Source of the DNA: Neisseria musculi
GTDB taxonomy: Bacteria; Pseudomonadota; Gammaproteobacteria; Burkholderiales; Neisseriaceae
Reading direction: 5' to 3'
Length of the DNA: 64,000 nucleotides
Assembly (NCBI RefSeq): GCF_014297595.2
Contig: NZ_CP060414.2
Location: 1,302,001-1,366,000, forward strand
Below the pieces are notes generated by a model. That model searched no databases and had not been told where the DNA came from. It was given only the letters and a program-made list of their open reading frames with translations. The position numbers were made by a program, and so were the translations under genes. Shown piece after piece: positions 10,192-19,541 of this stretch (position 1 is its first letter; each line of letters begins with the position of its first letter).

Positions 10192-11196
10192 CTCTATATG
10201 CCGGTTTTCATCATTCAACCACGGCAAAAACATAAACCCGGTTCGATATGCCGCAACGGCTTCAAGATACGGCGCACCAGGTTTATATTCAGCTCCGTCT
10301 GCCGGCCTGCCGGCACAGCTTGATGCGGAGACTGTCATACAACATCACGGCAGAATCTCTGCCCCGACAGGCAATATCCGTTATCAGAAGATTGGCTGGC
10401 AGCAAACCTGGGGTTGCAATCATTTTTTCAGACGGCCTGATTTTGCGGCTGCACAAAGCAGCCGTTAAGCCTGCAGGGTCTGCTTGTCCACCGGAGCCCG
10501 GAATGACGGCGGCTGTTTTCATTAACATGCTTTAGGCGGTTTTATGATGATGAATGGCGCGTTCCCTACAACCACTTAGCAGTTTGTATGTTGCTGGCCA
10601 CACTTTCTGCCTGCATTGATCATGCTGCCGTCTGCTTTTCTTGTCATTGCGTTTGATGCTTCGTAATACACGAAAAGGATTTTTTGGCGCACGCCCCCAA
10701 CCCTGTCAGGATGGGATTGCAAGGATTTTCCAACATTGGTTTTATTCGCGCGGATTCCAATAGTGAAAGGCCTCAACCTTCGTAAAATCCCAAGAAATCT
10801 ATTTGCCGCTGTTCCTGCACAGGCAGGAATCCGGCTGTTTAGCGTCTGATATTTGTTTCACCGATTTCAAGATTGCTGCCTGCGCGGGAATAGCGGCATC
10901 AGTCTTTCAGACGGCATCGGGGCATTTTTGCAAAGGTTCGGGAGGATAGAAAAATCCAGTATGGTTTACACTTTTCGTTTTTTGCTTGAAGGCTCATTTG
11001 GGGGATTTTTAAAAGTACCGAGAATGCCGGAAGGCGCAGCAAAGCCGCGCAGTTCTGATTCAAATACTAAAAAAAACGATTTTGCTGCTTTATCATAGGC
11101 TTGCCAAATCATTCTCTTTGGGTTCTTTAATGCCGCACGATTGTTTTAAAGCAGGCCGGCCATATCCAACCCCGTCATGATTAAATTGAATTGAAA

Positions 11197-11231
11197 AGAG
11201 CCGAATCCTGTCCGATACAGGATTCGGCTCT
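11197..11231 (-). terminator. intrinsic terminator of the rimP-nusA-infB operon
   Basis: A perfect 15-bp stem (11197-11211 with 11217-11231) and a 5-base loop. On the minus strand it is followed by CTTTTCAATT, about 78 bases past the infB stop. Confidence 0.8.
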
Positions 11232-11279
11232 AAGAAGCCGCTTGATTAAACTGTTTGGATTGAAGCGCAGTTTATTTTT

Positions 11280-11301
11280 CAGACGGCCTTTTAGCCGTCT
11301 G
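11280..11301 (-). repeat. inverted DUS pair downstream of infB
   Basis: CAGACGGC and GCCGTCTG separated by six bases, directly after the infB stop. It has no T run, so it is a DUS hairpin rather than a strong terminator. Confidence 0.7.
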
Positions 11302-11308
11302 ACAACCG

Positions 11309-14104
11309 CTACAGCGAACGTGCCACCTCAACGATTTCAAACACTTCCAGCGTATCACCTTCCATGATTTCGTTATGGTTTTTCAGCATCAGGCCGCACT
11401 CGTAACCCATGCGCACCTCCTTAACATCATCTTTGAAGCGTTTTAGTGAAGCAAGTTCGCCCGTGTGGATAACCACATTGTTGCGAATCAGGCGGATATG
11501 AGAATCGCGCTTCACAATACCATCGGTAACCATACAGCCGGCGATATTGCCCACTTTCGATACGCTGATAACCTGGCGGATTTCCACCGAGCCGATAACC
11601 TGCTCTTTCTGCTCCGGCGCCAGCATACCGCTCATGGCTGCTTTCACATCATCGATGGCATCATAAATAATATTATAGTAGCGGATTTCCACGTTTTCGG
11701 TTTCGGCAAGCTTACGGGCGGAGCCATCAGCACGCACGTTAAAGCCGATAATGAAGGCACCCGAAGCAATCGCCAAATTGACATCGCTCTCGGTGATGCC
11801 GCCTACGCCGCTGTGCAGTACATTGACTTTTACCTCATCGGTAGAAAGTTTTTTCAGGCTGCCCGACAAGGCTTCGTAAGAGCCTTGAACATCGGCCTTG
11901 ATAATCACCGACAGCGATTGCGCCTGGCCCTCCCCCATGTTACTGAACATATTCTCCAGCTTGGCCGCCTGCTGTTTGGCCAAACGCACATCGCGGTATT
12001 TGCCTTGGCGGAACAGGGCGATTTCGCGGGCTTTTTTCTCATCGGCCAACACCATCGCGTCTTCGCCGGCATTGGGTACATCTGACAGCCCCAGAATTTC
12101 CACGGGTATAGACGGCCCGGCTTCATCTATCGGTTTACCGTTTTCATCCATCATTGCACGCACTTTGCCGAAGGCCGTTCCTGCCAGCAGCATATCGCCT
12201 CTTTTCAGCGTACCGCTTTGCACCAGCAAGGTAGCAACCGCACCACGGCCTTTGTCGAGGCGTGCTTCCACGATGATGCCTTTGGCAGGCGCATCGGCGG
12301 GGGCAGTCAATTCCAACACTTCCGCCTCAAGCAACACAGCTTCGAGCAGGGTATCGATATTGATACCTTGTTTGGCCGACACATCGACAAACTGGGTATC
12401 GCCGCCCCATTCGTCAGGCACGACTTCGTGTGCCGTCAGTTCTTGGCGGATACGCTCGGGATTGGCGGCTTCTTTGTCGATTTTGTTTACCGCCACCACA
12501 ATCGGCACGCCCGCCGCTTTGGCGTGGGCGATGGCCTCAATGGTTTGCGGCATTACGCCGTCATCTGCTGCCACCACCAAAATAACGATGTCGGTAGCTT
12601 TGGCACCGCGGGCGCGCATCGCCGTAAACGCTTCATGGCCGGGCGTATCGAGAAACGTAACCACACCACGCGGCGTTTCCACATGATAGGCACCGATATG
12701 CTGGGTAATGCCGCCCACTTCGCCCTGCACCACTTTGGCACGGCGGATATAGTCAAGCAGCGAGGTTTTGCCGTGGTCAACGTGTCCCATCACTGTAACC
12801 ACCGGCGGACGCGGCAGTTGCTCTGCCTCGACCTGCACGGCATTATCATCCAAAAAAGCTTCCGGATCGTCGGCTGCTGCAGGTTTGCCGATGTGGCCGA
12901 GTTCTTCCACCACAATCAGAGCCGTATCTTGGTCGATGGATTGGTTGATGGTTACCATCATGCCCATTTTCATCAAGGCTTTCACGACTTCCACGCCTTT
13001 CACCGCCATTTTGTGTGCCAAATCGGCCACGGTGATGGTTTCAGGCACCAACACTTCATGCACCACGGGCTCAGTAGGTGCCTGGAAAGCGTGTTGGTTC
13101 AGCTCCAGTTTAAGCTGCTTCTTGCCCTTTTTGCCGCCGCGCACACGTTCTTCCTGCCCTGCAGCTTGGTTGCGGCCTTTCGCGCCTTTGCCTCCGCGCG
13201 GACGGTTCTCCATGTCGTCCCGGCTGTGGCGTTCGCCTTTCTTCGGGCGTGCCGAAGATTCCGGCTTTGCCGCCGACACGGCTGACAACGGAGCCTTTTC
13301 AGACGGCCTGGCAGAACGCTGCTCGGCCGTTTTGCCTTCTCTGGCTGCTTTCGCTTCCTGCTGCGCCTGCAGTTTGGCTGCTTCGCGGCGGGCTTGCCGT
13401 TCCTGCTTTTCTTTCAGCAGTGCTTCCTGATGGGCGCGCATAGCGGCGGCGCGGCGAGCTTCTTCGTCCCGGAGTGCCTGCTCTTCTGCGCTGACCACCG
13501 GGCGCACGGCGGCGGGCTGCTGCTGTTTTTGCTCTTTGTTTTTGCTTTTGACCGGTTTTTCTTCCGCAACGGCTGTTTCTTCTGCCTTGGCCGTCTGAAG
13601 CAGTTTTTCTTGCTGTTCGGCTTGCTGCATCTGCTGCGCTTCTAGGGCTTCCTGCTCGGCTTTCAGCCTCGCTGCTTCAGCCTGCGCGGCCGCTTCGGCA
13701 GCCGCTTTTTCGGCTTCGGCACGCTGCGCCGCTTCACGTTCTGCCAACGCCGCCGCTTCGGCAGCCTGCTGTTGCTGTGCTGCCTGCTCCGCTTTGGCCT
13801 TTGCTTCGGCAGCCAACTCAGCAGGCAACGGGCTCACTACTTTTCGGCTGCGCCGGCGGGTTTCCACCTGCACACCCCCTACTGTGCTGACTTCGGCTTT
13901 TTTACGGCTGATGCTGATGGTACCGCTGCCGCTTCCGCTGCCGTGTGATTTTTTCAGATAAGCCAACAATTGTTGTTTGTCATCGGAAGTAATGCTGTCG
14001 CTGCCGCTGCTTTTGTTCACGCCGGCACTGGCAAGTTGTTTCAGCAAATCGCCCACGGGCTTTTTCAGTTCGGCGGCAAATTGTTCTACTGTTGTATTGT
14101 TCAT
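11309..14104 (-). CDS. infB: translation initiation factor IF-2
   Basis: 931 residues. The N-terminal IF2_N domain ([15 protein letters not shown]) is followed by about 300 residues of charged, Ala/Gln/Glu/Arg-rich linker. The G domain starts near residue 435 ([21 protein letters not shown]), and the C-terminal domains include YECGLMLK. It delivers initiator tRNA to the 30S subunit. ATG at 14104 is preferred over one nine codons upstream, because a strong site (gaggggg) precedes it and it lies ten bases after the nusA stop. The linker contains an inverted DUS near 13300. Third gene of rimP-nusA-infB. Confidence 0.97.
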   Translation of the reverse strand: MNNTTVEQFAAELKKPVGDLLKQLASAGVNKSSGSDSITSDDKQQLLAYLKKSHGSGSGSGTISISRKKAEVSTVGGVQVETRRRSRKVVSPLPAELAAEAKAKAEQAAQQQQAAEAAALAEREAAQRAEAEKAAAEAAAQAEAARLKAEQEALEAQQMQQAEQQEKLLQTAKAEETAVAEEKPVKSKNKEQKQQQPAAVRPVVSAEEQALRDEEARRAAAMRAHQEALLKEKQERQARREAAKLQAQQEAKAAREGKTAEQRSARPSEKAPLSAVSAAKPESSARPKKGERHSRDDMENRPRGGKGAKGRNQAAGQEERVRGGKKGKKQLKLELNQHAFQAPTEPVVHEVLVPETITVADLAHKMAVKGVEVVKALMKMGMMVTINQSIDQDTALIVVEELGHIGKPAAADDPEAFLDDNAVQVEAEQLPRPPVVTVMGHVDHGKTSLLDYIRRAKVVQGEVGGITQHIGAYHVETPRGVVTFLDTPGHEAFTAMRARGAKATDIVILVVAADDGVMPQTIEAIAHAKAAGVPIVVAVNKIDKEAANPERIRQELTAHEVVPDEWGGDTQFVDVSAKQGINIDTLLEAVLLEAEVLELTAPADAPAKGIIVEARLDKGRGAVATLLVQSGTLKRGDMLLAGTAFGKVRAMMDENGKPIDEAGPSIPVEILGLSDVPNAGEDAMVLADEKKAREIALFRQGKYRDVRLAKQQAAKLENMFSNMGEGQAQSLSVIIKADVQGSYEALSGSLKKLSTDEVKVNVLHSGVGGITESDVNLAIASGAFIIGFNVRADGSARKLAETENVEIRYYNIIYDAIDDVKAAMSGMLAPEQKEQVIGSVEIRQVISVSKVGNIAGCMVTDGIVKRDSHIRLIRNNVVIHTGELASLKRFKDDVKEVRMGYECGLMLKNHNEIMEGDTLEVFEIVEVARSL

Positions 14105-14114
14105 ATTTACCCCC

Positions 14115-15611
14115 TCAGTTTTCTTCGGCAAACCAGTGTTCGCGGGCAGCCATAATCACTTGCTTGGCTTCTTCTTCGCTCACGCCGGTGATTTCGATCA
14201 ATTCATCAACGGCCAGTTCTGCCAACTCATCTCGTGTGGTGATGCCCGCCTGCGCAAGATCGCGCAACATTTCTTGATCGATACCTTCGAGATTGCGCAT
14301 ATCTTCATCGATATCATCGAGTTTTTCTTCTGATGCAATGGCCAGCGTGAGAATGGCATCGCGTGCACGGTTGCGCAACGCTTCTACGATAGCTTCGTCA
14401 AAACCTTCTATTTCCAACAGTTCGGCGGCAGGCACATAAGCCACCTCTTCCAGCGTGGCGAAGCCTTCCTGAAGCAGCACTTCGACAGTTTCTTCGTCTA
14501 CATTCAGATGCTCGGTAAACAGCCTGCGGATGGCTTCATCCTCGGCCGCATTGCGTTCCTCCGCTTCTGCCACAGTCATGATATTCAGCTGCCAGCCGGT
14601 CAGATCCGCTGCCAAACGCACGTTTTGACCGCCGCGGCCTATGGCCGGCGCCAATTGGTCTTCCGCCACCACCACATCAACGGCGTGTTTGTCTTCATCA
14701 ATCAAAATGCGGGTTACTTCGGCCGGCGACAAGGCGTTGATAACGAACTGTGCGGTTTCGGGAGACCACAAAACCACATCGATACGCTCGCCGGCCAGTT
14801 CATTGGTTACGGCGTTCACGCGCGAACCGCGTACACCGATACAGGTTCCTTGCGGGTCGATGCGTTGGTCATTGGCCTTCACTGCGATTTTGGCACGGTG
14901 CCCGGGATCGCGGGACGCTTCTTTGATTTCAAGCAGGCCATCTTCAATTTCCGGCACTTCCATTGCAAACAGTTTTACCAGAAAATCACGCGAAGTGCGG
15001 CTCAGAATCACCTGTTTACGGCCGGAACTGCCGATTTCATCGACTCTCAGAAACAGCGCACGCACACGGTCGCCGTTGCGGAAATTTTCACGCGGAATCA
15101 TTTGGTCGCGCGGCAGCAATGCATCGAGCCTACCGATTTCGATAATGGTTCCGTGGCGTTCCACACGCTTCACAATCCCCATTACAATATCTTCTTTACG
15201 TGCCAAAAATTCCTCGAGAATCTGCTCGCGTTCGGCATCACGGATGCGTTGCAGGATAATCTGCTTGGCGGTTTGCGCGGCTTGGCGGCCGAAACCTTCG
15301 TTTTCAAGCTGCTCTTCGTAATATTCGCCGATTTGGATGGCGGTTCCGGGAATCTCTTCCTGGATTTCTTCGATGGTCTTCTCCACATCGGGATAGGTGT
15401 AGTCTTCATCGGCCACAATCATCCAACGGCGGAAAGTTTTGTATTCTCCGGTGTCGCGGTTGATTTCTACGCGCACATCCATATGTTCGCGGCCGGATTT
15501 TTTCTTGGCAGCAGTACTCAGTGCAAACTCCAGCGCATTAAACACTACTTCGGGATCTACGTTTTTCTCACTGGCCAATGCTTCGGCCAGCAGCAACATC
15601 TCACGACTCAT
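14115..15611 (-). CDS. nusA: transcription termination/antitermination factor NusA
   Basis: 498 residues, the normal length for proteobacterial NusA. In order: the N-terminal RNA polymerase-binding domain ([17 protein letters not shown]), the S1 domain ([17 protein letters not shown], about 135-200), two KH domains ([20 protein letters not shown] and [17 protein letters not shown]) and two C-terminal acidic repeats. An upstream in-frame ATG would add 43 residues overlapping the rimP end, so the start at 15611 with site ggagag is used. It modulates pausing, termination and antitermination. Confidence 0.97.
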   Translation of the reverse strand: MSREMLLLAEALASEKNVDPEVVFNALEFALSTAAKKKSGREHMDVRVEINRDTGEYKTFRRWMIVADEDYTYPDVEKTIEEIQEEIPGTAIQIGEYYEEQLENEGFGRQAAQTAKQIILQRIRDAEREQILEEFLARKEDIVMGIVKRVERHGTIIEIGRLDALLPRDQMIPRENFRNGDRVRALFLRVDEIGSSGRKQVILSRTSRDFLVKLFAMEVPEIEDGLLEIKEASRDPGHRAKIAVKANDQRIDPQGTCIGVRGSRVNAVTNELAGERIDVVLWSPETAQFVINALSPAEVTRILIDEDKHAVDVVVAEDQLAPAIGRGGQNVRLAADLTGWQLNIMTVAEAEERNAAEDEAIRRLFTEHLNVDEETVEVLLQEGFATLEEVAYVPAAELLEIEGFDEAIVEALRNRARDAILTLAIASEEKLDDIDEDMRNLEGIDQEMLRDLAQAGITTRDELAELAVDELIEITGVSEEEAKQVIMAAREHWFAEEN

Positions 15612-15639
15612 TTTCTTAACTCTCCGTAAAACGATATTT

Positions 15640-16071
15640 TTAAAATTTGAATTCCGGGCGCAAGCGGGCTTTGTCGATATTATCCAGCCCGATTTCGACA
15701 GTTTTTCCTTCGAAGGAAATGCGCACGGTATTGTTTTCACAGGCCTCGATACAGCCGATAAAGTTTTTTTGGCCGTTTATCGGCAGACGCGTTTTGACTT
15801 TGACCTGCCCTCCAGCAAAACGCACAAAGTCGGCAGCTTTTTTCAACGGACGGTCAAGGCCGGGGCTGGAGATTTCCAAGCGTTTGTAATCAATATCTTC
15901 CACCATAAACAGGCGGCTCAAATGATTGCTCACTGTAGCGCAGTCTTCCACGGTAACGCCGCCCTCTTTATCGATAAACACGCGCAAATCACCTTGCGCA
16001 GTCAATTCGAAATCCACCAACTCGTAACCCAAACCGGGCAGGGTTTTATCGAGAATAGTTTGAATATCCAT
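15640..16071 (-). CDS. rimP: ribosome maturation factor RimP
   Basis: A 143-residue protein with the RimP N-terminal alpha/beta domain ([20 protein letters not shown]) and the motif [14 protein letters not shown] at about residues 74-88, then an Sm-like C-terminal domain. It helps 30S subunit assembly. First gene of rimP-nusA-infB, with a promoter and a terminator-like hairpin immediately upstream. Confidence 0.96.
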   Translation of the reverse strand: MDIQTILDKTLPGLGYELVDFELTAQGDLRVFIDKEGGVTVEDCATVSNHLSRLFMVEDIDYKRLEISSPGLDRPLKKAADFVRFAGGQVKVKTRLPINGQKNFIGCIEACENNTVRISFEGKTVEIGLDNIDKARLRPEFKF

Positions 16072-16085
16072 AACACTCCAAAAAC

Positions 16086-16110
16086 AAAAAATGGCCGTGG
16101 GGCCATTTTT
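16086..16110 (-). promoter_or_regulatory. terminator-like hairpin in the rimP leader (possible attenuator)
   Basis: On the minus strand AAAAATGGCC-CCAC-GGCCATTTTT forms a stem followed by TTTTTTGTTTTT. It lies between the likely promoter (16134-16161) and the rimP ribosome-binding site. No gene lies upstream on this strand for it to terminate, so either it attenuates the operon or it is a 5'-end stabilising hairpin. Confidence 0.5.
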
Positions 16111-16133
16111 CCTGAAAACTGAAAAATTTTCTT

Positions 16134-16161
16134 ATTATAACCGTTTCATCTTCAAAAGCAA
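16134..16161 (-). promoter_or_regulatory. sigma-70 promoter for rimP-nusA-infB
   Basis: On the minus strand a -35-like TTGCTT (16161-16156) and a perfect TATAAT (16139-16134) are separated by 16 bases. The predicted start is near 16127, giving a leader of about 56 bases. Confidence 0.65.
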
Positions 16162-16303
16162 AGAGAAGATGCTGATTGTCAGAGTTTTCAAACCCATAAC
16201 AAATTTTTAAAATACCACCCTGCCCACAACAACCGGAATCGCTTTCCGATAACCGTGTTTTTTTGCCCTGTTTCCGCTACAGCCCGTATGTCAAATATTT
16301 GAC

Positions 16304-16332
16304 TTGACCAATCAACACAGCTTCTATATAAT
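16304..16332 (+). promoter_or_regulatory. near-consensus sigma-70 promoter upstream of the DEAD-box helicase
   Basis: TTGACC (16304-16309), a 17-base spacer and TATAAT (16327-16332), one of the closest matches to consensus in the window. Transcription would start near 16339, leaving a leader of about 247 bases before the helicase ATG. Confidence 0.7.
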
Positions 16333-16338
16333 TGTTCG

Positions 16339-16585
16339 ATTAAATTTTATTTGAAGCCATCGTCTTCAGCCAACTTCCACTCTTTCGGGCTTTATTTTTT
16401 TTAAAGCTTTCTGATTTGCTTCGTTTGCAGGCATATTTGCAGGTTGTTGCCGATGCTAACCACAAGCCACAGTGCTTGCAACAACCTTTCGTACATCTTT
16501 TCTTTAAGTAAATACGTTACCCCATGCTTCAGGCCGTCTGAAAATGTTTTAGACGGAATGTGTTGTTGTTTCTTTCCGGAAAACC
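16339..16585 (+). promoter_or_regulatory. long structured 5' leader of the helicase gene, or a small RNA gene
   Basis: The region has no reading frame. It contains a perfect 10-bp inverted repeat AGGTTGTTGC / GCAACAACCT (16441-16450 and 16478-16487, 27-base loop). Earlier, AAGCC (16354-16358) can pair weakly with GGCTT (16388-16392) before a run of eight T, which could end a transcript of about 60 bases. A DUS is at 16531-16542. Long leaders are usual for cold-inducible DEAD-box helicases. Leader and separate sRNA cannot be told apart from sequence. Confidence 0.45.
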
Positions 16586-17935
16586 ATGTCTGTAAAATTT
16601 ACCGACTTAAATCTCGATAAAAACATTTTATCCGCCCTATCGAGCGCGGGTTACGAATCGCCAACCCCAGTGCAGGCGCAGTCTGTTCCCTATGCTTTGG
16701 AGGGGCGCGACATCATGGCCTCGGCCCAAACCGGCTCCGGCAAAACCGCCGCCTTTCTGCTGCCCACCCTGCAACGGCTCACCCGCCGCAGCGACAAGCC
16801 CGGCAAAGGCCCGCGCGCATTGGTGCTCACGCCCACGCGCGAATTGGCGGCACAGGTAGAAAAAAACGCGCTCACTTATGCCCAAAATATGAAGTGGTTC
16901 CGCACAGTGAGCATTGTGGGCGGTTCTTCGTTCGGTTATCAAATCCGCGCCCTTTCCAAACCCATCGATTTGATTGTGGCCACTCCCGGCCGTCTGATGG
17001 ATTTGATGGACAGCGGCAAAGTGGATTTCAGCCGCCTCGAAGTGTTGATTCTCGATGAAGCCGACCGTATGCTCGATATGGGTTTTATCGAAGACATCGA
17101 AACCATTGTGGCCGCCACCCCCGAGAGCCGCCAAACGCTGCTGTTTTCCGCCACGTGGGACGGTGCAGTGGGCAGGCTGGCGCGCAAGCTCACTAAAAAT
17201 CCCGAAGTGGTGGAAGTGGAGCGCGTGGATGAACAGGGAAAAATCGAAGAGCAACTTTTATATTGCGATGATATGCGCCATAAAAACCGCCTGCTCGATT
17301 ATATTTTGCGCGATGCCAATATCGGCCAGGCGGTAATTTTCACATCCACCAAGGCCATGACCGAAACCCTGGCCGATGAATTATATGAAAAAGGCTTTGC
17401 CGCCAACTGTCTGCACGGCGATATGCCGCAAGGCTGGCGCAACCGTACGCTGATGGATTTGCGCCGGGGCCGCTGTAAAATCCTGGTGGCCACAGATGTG
17501 GCCGCGCGCGGCATCGATGTGCCCACCATCACCCATGTAATTAACTACGACCTGCCCAAGCAGGCCGAAGACTATGTACACCGCATCGGCCGCACCGGCC
17601 GCGCAGGCCGCACCGGTTTGGCATTGACGTTTGCCGAAGTAAGCGAATACGTGAAAGTGCATAAAATCGAAAAATATATTTCGCGCAAACTGCCCGAAAC
17701 AACCATAGAAGGCCTGGAACCCACCCGCAAGCGCGCCAAAGGCGCCGGCAAACCCAAAGGCAAAGGCGGCTGGGGGGAGCGCAGATTCGGCGACAGAAAT
17801 CCCGGTGAGAAAAAATTCGGCGGCAAAAAATACGGCGATAAAAAAACCGCAGCACACAAAGCCGGCGGCAGTACTTTCGGCGGTAAGAAAAAGCCTGCGG
17901 GCAGCGTGGGCAGAAGTCCGCGTCCTTCGCGCTGA
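16586..17935 (+). CDS. DEAD-box ATP-dependent RNA helicase (RhlE/SrmB type)
   Basis: 449 residues with every helicase motif: Q motif (SPTPVQAQ, about 25-32), Walker A AQTGSGKT (47-54), PTRELAAQ, ATPGRLMD, DEAD near 155, SATW, RGIDVPTITHVINYDLP and HRIGRTGRAG. The C-terminal tail (about 385-449) is basic and rich in Gly and Lys with repeated FGGKK-like units, an RNA-binding tail. It unwinds structured RNA, probably in ribosome assembly or mRNA turnover. The middle part (VVEVERVDEQGKIEEQLLY) resembles SrmB as much as RhlE, so no symbol is given. It is divergent from rimP. Confidence 0.93.
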   Translation: MSVKFTDLNLDKNILSALSSAGYESPTPVQAQSVPYALEGRDIMASAQTGSGKTAAFLLPTLQRLTRRSDKPGKGPRALVLTPTRELAAQVEKNALTYAQNMKWFRTVSIVGGSSFGYQIRALSKPIDLIVATPGRLMDLMDSGKVDFSRLEVLILDEADRMLDMGFIEDIETIVAATPESRQTLLFSATWDGAVGRLARKLTKNPEVVEVERVDEQGKIEEQLLYCDDMRHKNRLLDYILRDANIGQAVIFTSTKAMTETLADELYEKGFAANCLHGDMPQGWRNRTLMDLRRGRCKILVATDVAARGIDVPTITHVINYDLPKQAEDYVHRIGRTGRAGRTGLALTFAEVSEYVKVHKIEKYISRKLPETTIEGLEPTRKRAKGAGKPKGKGGWGERRFGDRNPGEKKFGGKKYGDKKTAAHKAGGSTFGGKKKPAGSVGRSPRPSR

Positions 17936-18246
17936 CGGCTGCCAATGCGGCGGTATGGCACGGCCGAGGCCTTGGAAAATACCTTAAGGCCGTCTGAAAG
18001 CTTTCAATACCGCCATTTCCGCTTAGGCGGAAATCCAGGTGAAAATATTTAAATGCCGATTAAAAAACATTTGGATGCCAAATATCCGAGCTCCCGCTCA
18101 AGTGGGAATGACGGCAGATAAACTTCTTGTGATGTTTTTTAAAATTTTAAAAGCCTCCGGCCGTCTGAAAACTCAATAGCGCAACATCTGCATTGCTAAA
18201 GTTTTCAGACGGCCTTTGTTTTTTTGGAATGTAAGGTGCCTGCCGA
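17936..18246. other. intergenic region with decayed inverted-repeat elements
   Basis: No gene. Short palindromic pieces (tttccgcttaggcggaaa near 18015 and ctcccgctcaagtgggaa near 18092) look like neisserial dRS3-type repeats. DUS near 17989 and at the terminator below. Confidence 0.5.
18159..18221. terminator. bidirectional DUS-pair terminator
   Basis: A 15-bp stem (18159-18173 with 18200-18214) made of inverted DUS, followed by tttgttttttt on the plus strand, between the convergent helicase and CDF transporter genes. Confidence 0.75.
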
Positions 18247-19218
18247 TTAGTGCGGATGCCCGTGATGATGATGGTGAACACAGGGCTGCGCACCGCTTGC
18301 CGCAGCCGAGCAGCCGTGTTCTTCATGCCCGTGCTGCGGCGGCTCGGCCTGCACAGTAACATGGGCGATGCCGTGCCGCTGCACGGCGGATTCTACTGCC
18401 CGTGCAATCCGGTAAGCCTCGGCAACCTTTAAAGCCCCGTCAATCACAATATGGCATGAAAGTGCGTGTTGGCGGCTGGTGATTGTCCAAGCATGGATAT
18501 CGTGCAGCCCTTGTATGCCTTCGATATTGAGAATATCGGCCGCCACTTGGTTCATATCGGTGCCGGCGGGCGTGCCTTCCATCAAAATATGCAGGCTGTT
18601 TCGGGTTACGCCCCAGCCGCTTTTGCCGATAAGCAACGCAATCAGCATACTGATTACCGAATCGGCCCATATCCAGCCGAATGAGAGCACCAATATACCT
18701 GCAATGATGGCTCCGATTGATCCGAGCAAATCCCCCAACACGTGCAGATAGGCGGCACGCATATTGATGTTGCCTTCGGTATCCGAATTTTTCAACATAT
18801 ACCAAGCCACCGCAACATTCACAGCCAAACCGAGTGCCGCCACCGCCAGCATCGAAGCGCCGGAAATTTCGTTCGGGCTGAGCAAACGCAGCACGGCTTC
18901 GATCACAATCCATGCGGCAATCAGCAGCAAAGTGATGCCGTTAACTGCTGCGGCGATGATTTCAAAACGCTGATAACCGAAACTGCGCTTGCTGTCGGCC
19001 GGCCGCTCGCCGAAGCGGAATGCTGCCAGCGACAAGGCGATGGCGGCCGCATCGGAAAACATATGCCCCGCATCGGAAAGCAGTGCCAAACTGTTGGCCA
19101 GCCAACCGGCGGCGGCCTCAACCAGCATAAACGAGCCGATCAGCAGCAGCGAAACCCGCAGCACTTGCTTATTGGCAGCATGGGAATGCGGGTGTGTATG
19201 ATCATGATGGTCGGACAT
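18247..19218 (-). CDS. cation diffusion facilitator family metal exporter
   Basis: 323 residues. A histidine-rich N-terminus (SDHHDHTHPHSH), six transmembrane helices with the zinc-site motif LLSDAGHMFSDA in helix II and the paired HVLGDLLGS in helix V, a cytoplasmic C-terminal domain and a second histidine-rich tail. This is the ZitB/CzcD pattern: proton-coupled export of zinc or similar divalent metals. Both His clusters probably bind metal. A heptanucleotide repeat array lies about 200 bp upstream of its start and could affect expression. Confidence 0.9.
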   Translation of the reverse strand: MSDHHDHTHPHSHAANKQVLRVSLLLIGSFMLVEAAAGWLANSLALLSDAGHMFSDAAAIALSLAAFRFGERPADSKRSFGYQRFEIIAAAVNGITLLLIAAWIVIEAVLRLLSPNEISGASMLAVAALGLAVNVAVAWYMLKNSDTEGNINMRAAYLHVLGDLLGSIGAIIAGILVLSFGWIWADSVISMLIALLIGKSGWGVTRNSLHILMEGTPAGTDMNQVAADILNIEGIQGLHDIHAWTITSRQHALSCHIVIDGALKVAEAYRIARAVESAVQRHGIAHVTVQAEPPQHGHEEHGCSAAASGAQPCVHHHHHGHPH

Positions 19219-19414
19219 GAGGGGTTCTTCTTTAATAAACTATTGTGATGATACACATTTTTCAGTTTAGAGGCCGTCTGAAAGCACTTCCGGCCAACCT
19301 ATATAGTGAGTTATTTTATTCTCGCCGCCGGACAGCAAGTTGCAGACGGCAAGGGCAGTGTCTTTAGCTTCAAATAGCGGTTTTTGGCCGATAAAGCAGC
19401 AACACCGGTTTTGT

Positions 19415-19510
19415 GTGGTTTGTGGTTTGTGGTTTGTGGTTTGTGGTTTGTGGTTTGTGGTTTGTGGTTTGTGGTTTGTGGTTTGTGGTTTGTGGTTTGT
19501 GGTTTGTGGT
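19415..19510. repeat. heptanucleotide tandem repeat (GTGGTTT), 13.7 copies
   Basis: Thirteen perfect GTGGTTT units (19415-19505) plus five bases of another. The array lies in the 323-bp space between the start of the CDF exporter and the end of the aldehyde dehydrogenase. Frames crossing it on either strand only give short repetitive peptides with no domain, so it is probably non-coding. Perfect arrays of this length slip readily in replication. It could alter spacing of upstream elements of the exporter or serve only as a variable locus. Confidence 0.9.
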
Positions 19511-19541
19511 GCCGGCTCCCTTTTATCGAAAATATGTGCAT

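Larger units (their letters stand above)
10192..11308. other. long intergenic region with repeat debris
   Basis: About 1.1 kb without a gene I can support. It holds single DUS copies (near 10427 and 10903) and short stretches such as aggcaggaatccgg and gcgcgggaatagcgg, which look like decayed neisserial inverted-repeat elements. Short frames inside it have no family features. Near infB it contains two hairpins listed separately. Confidence 0.5.

Noticed and set aside
10576..10776. 66-codon minus-strand frame in the purF-infB gap
   Set aside because: It reads through repeat debris, has no ribosome-binding site and no recognisable domain.
12218..13285. 355-codon frame antisense to infB
   Set aside because: It lies inside the conserved IF-2 coding sequence. 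His- and Phe-rich product without family features.
14508..15629. 373-codon frame antisense to nusA
   Set aside because: Shadow of a conserved gene in a GC-skewed codon context.
19415..19510. CRISPR array
   Set aside because: The units are contiguous 7-base repeats with no spacers. No other spaced repeat array was found in the window.
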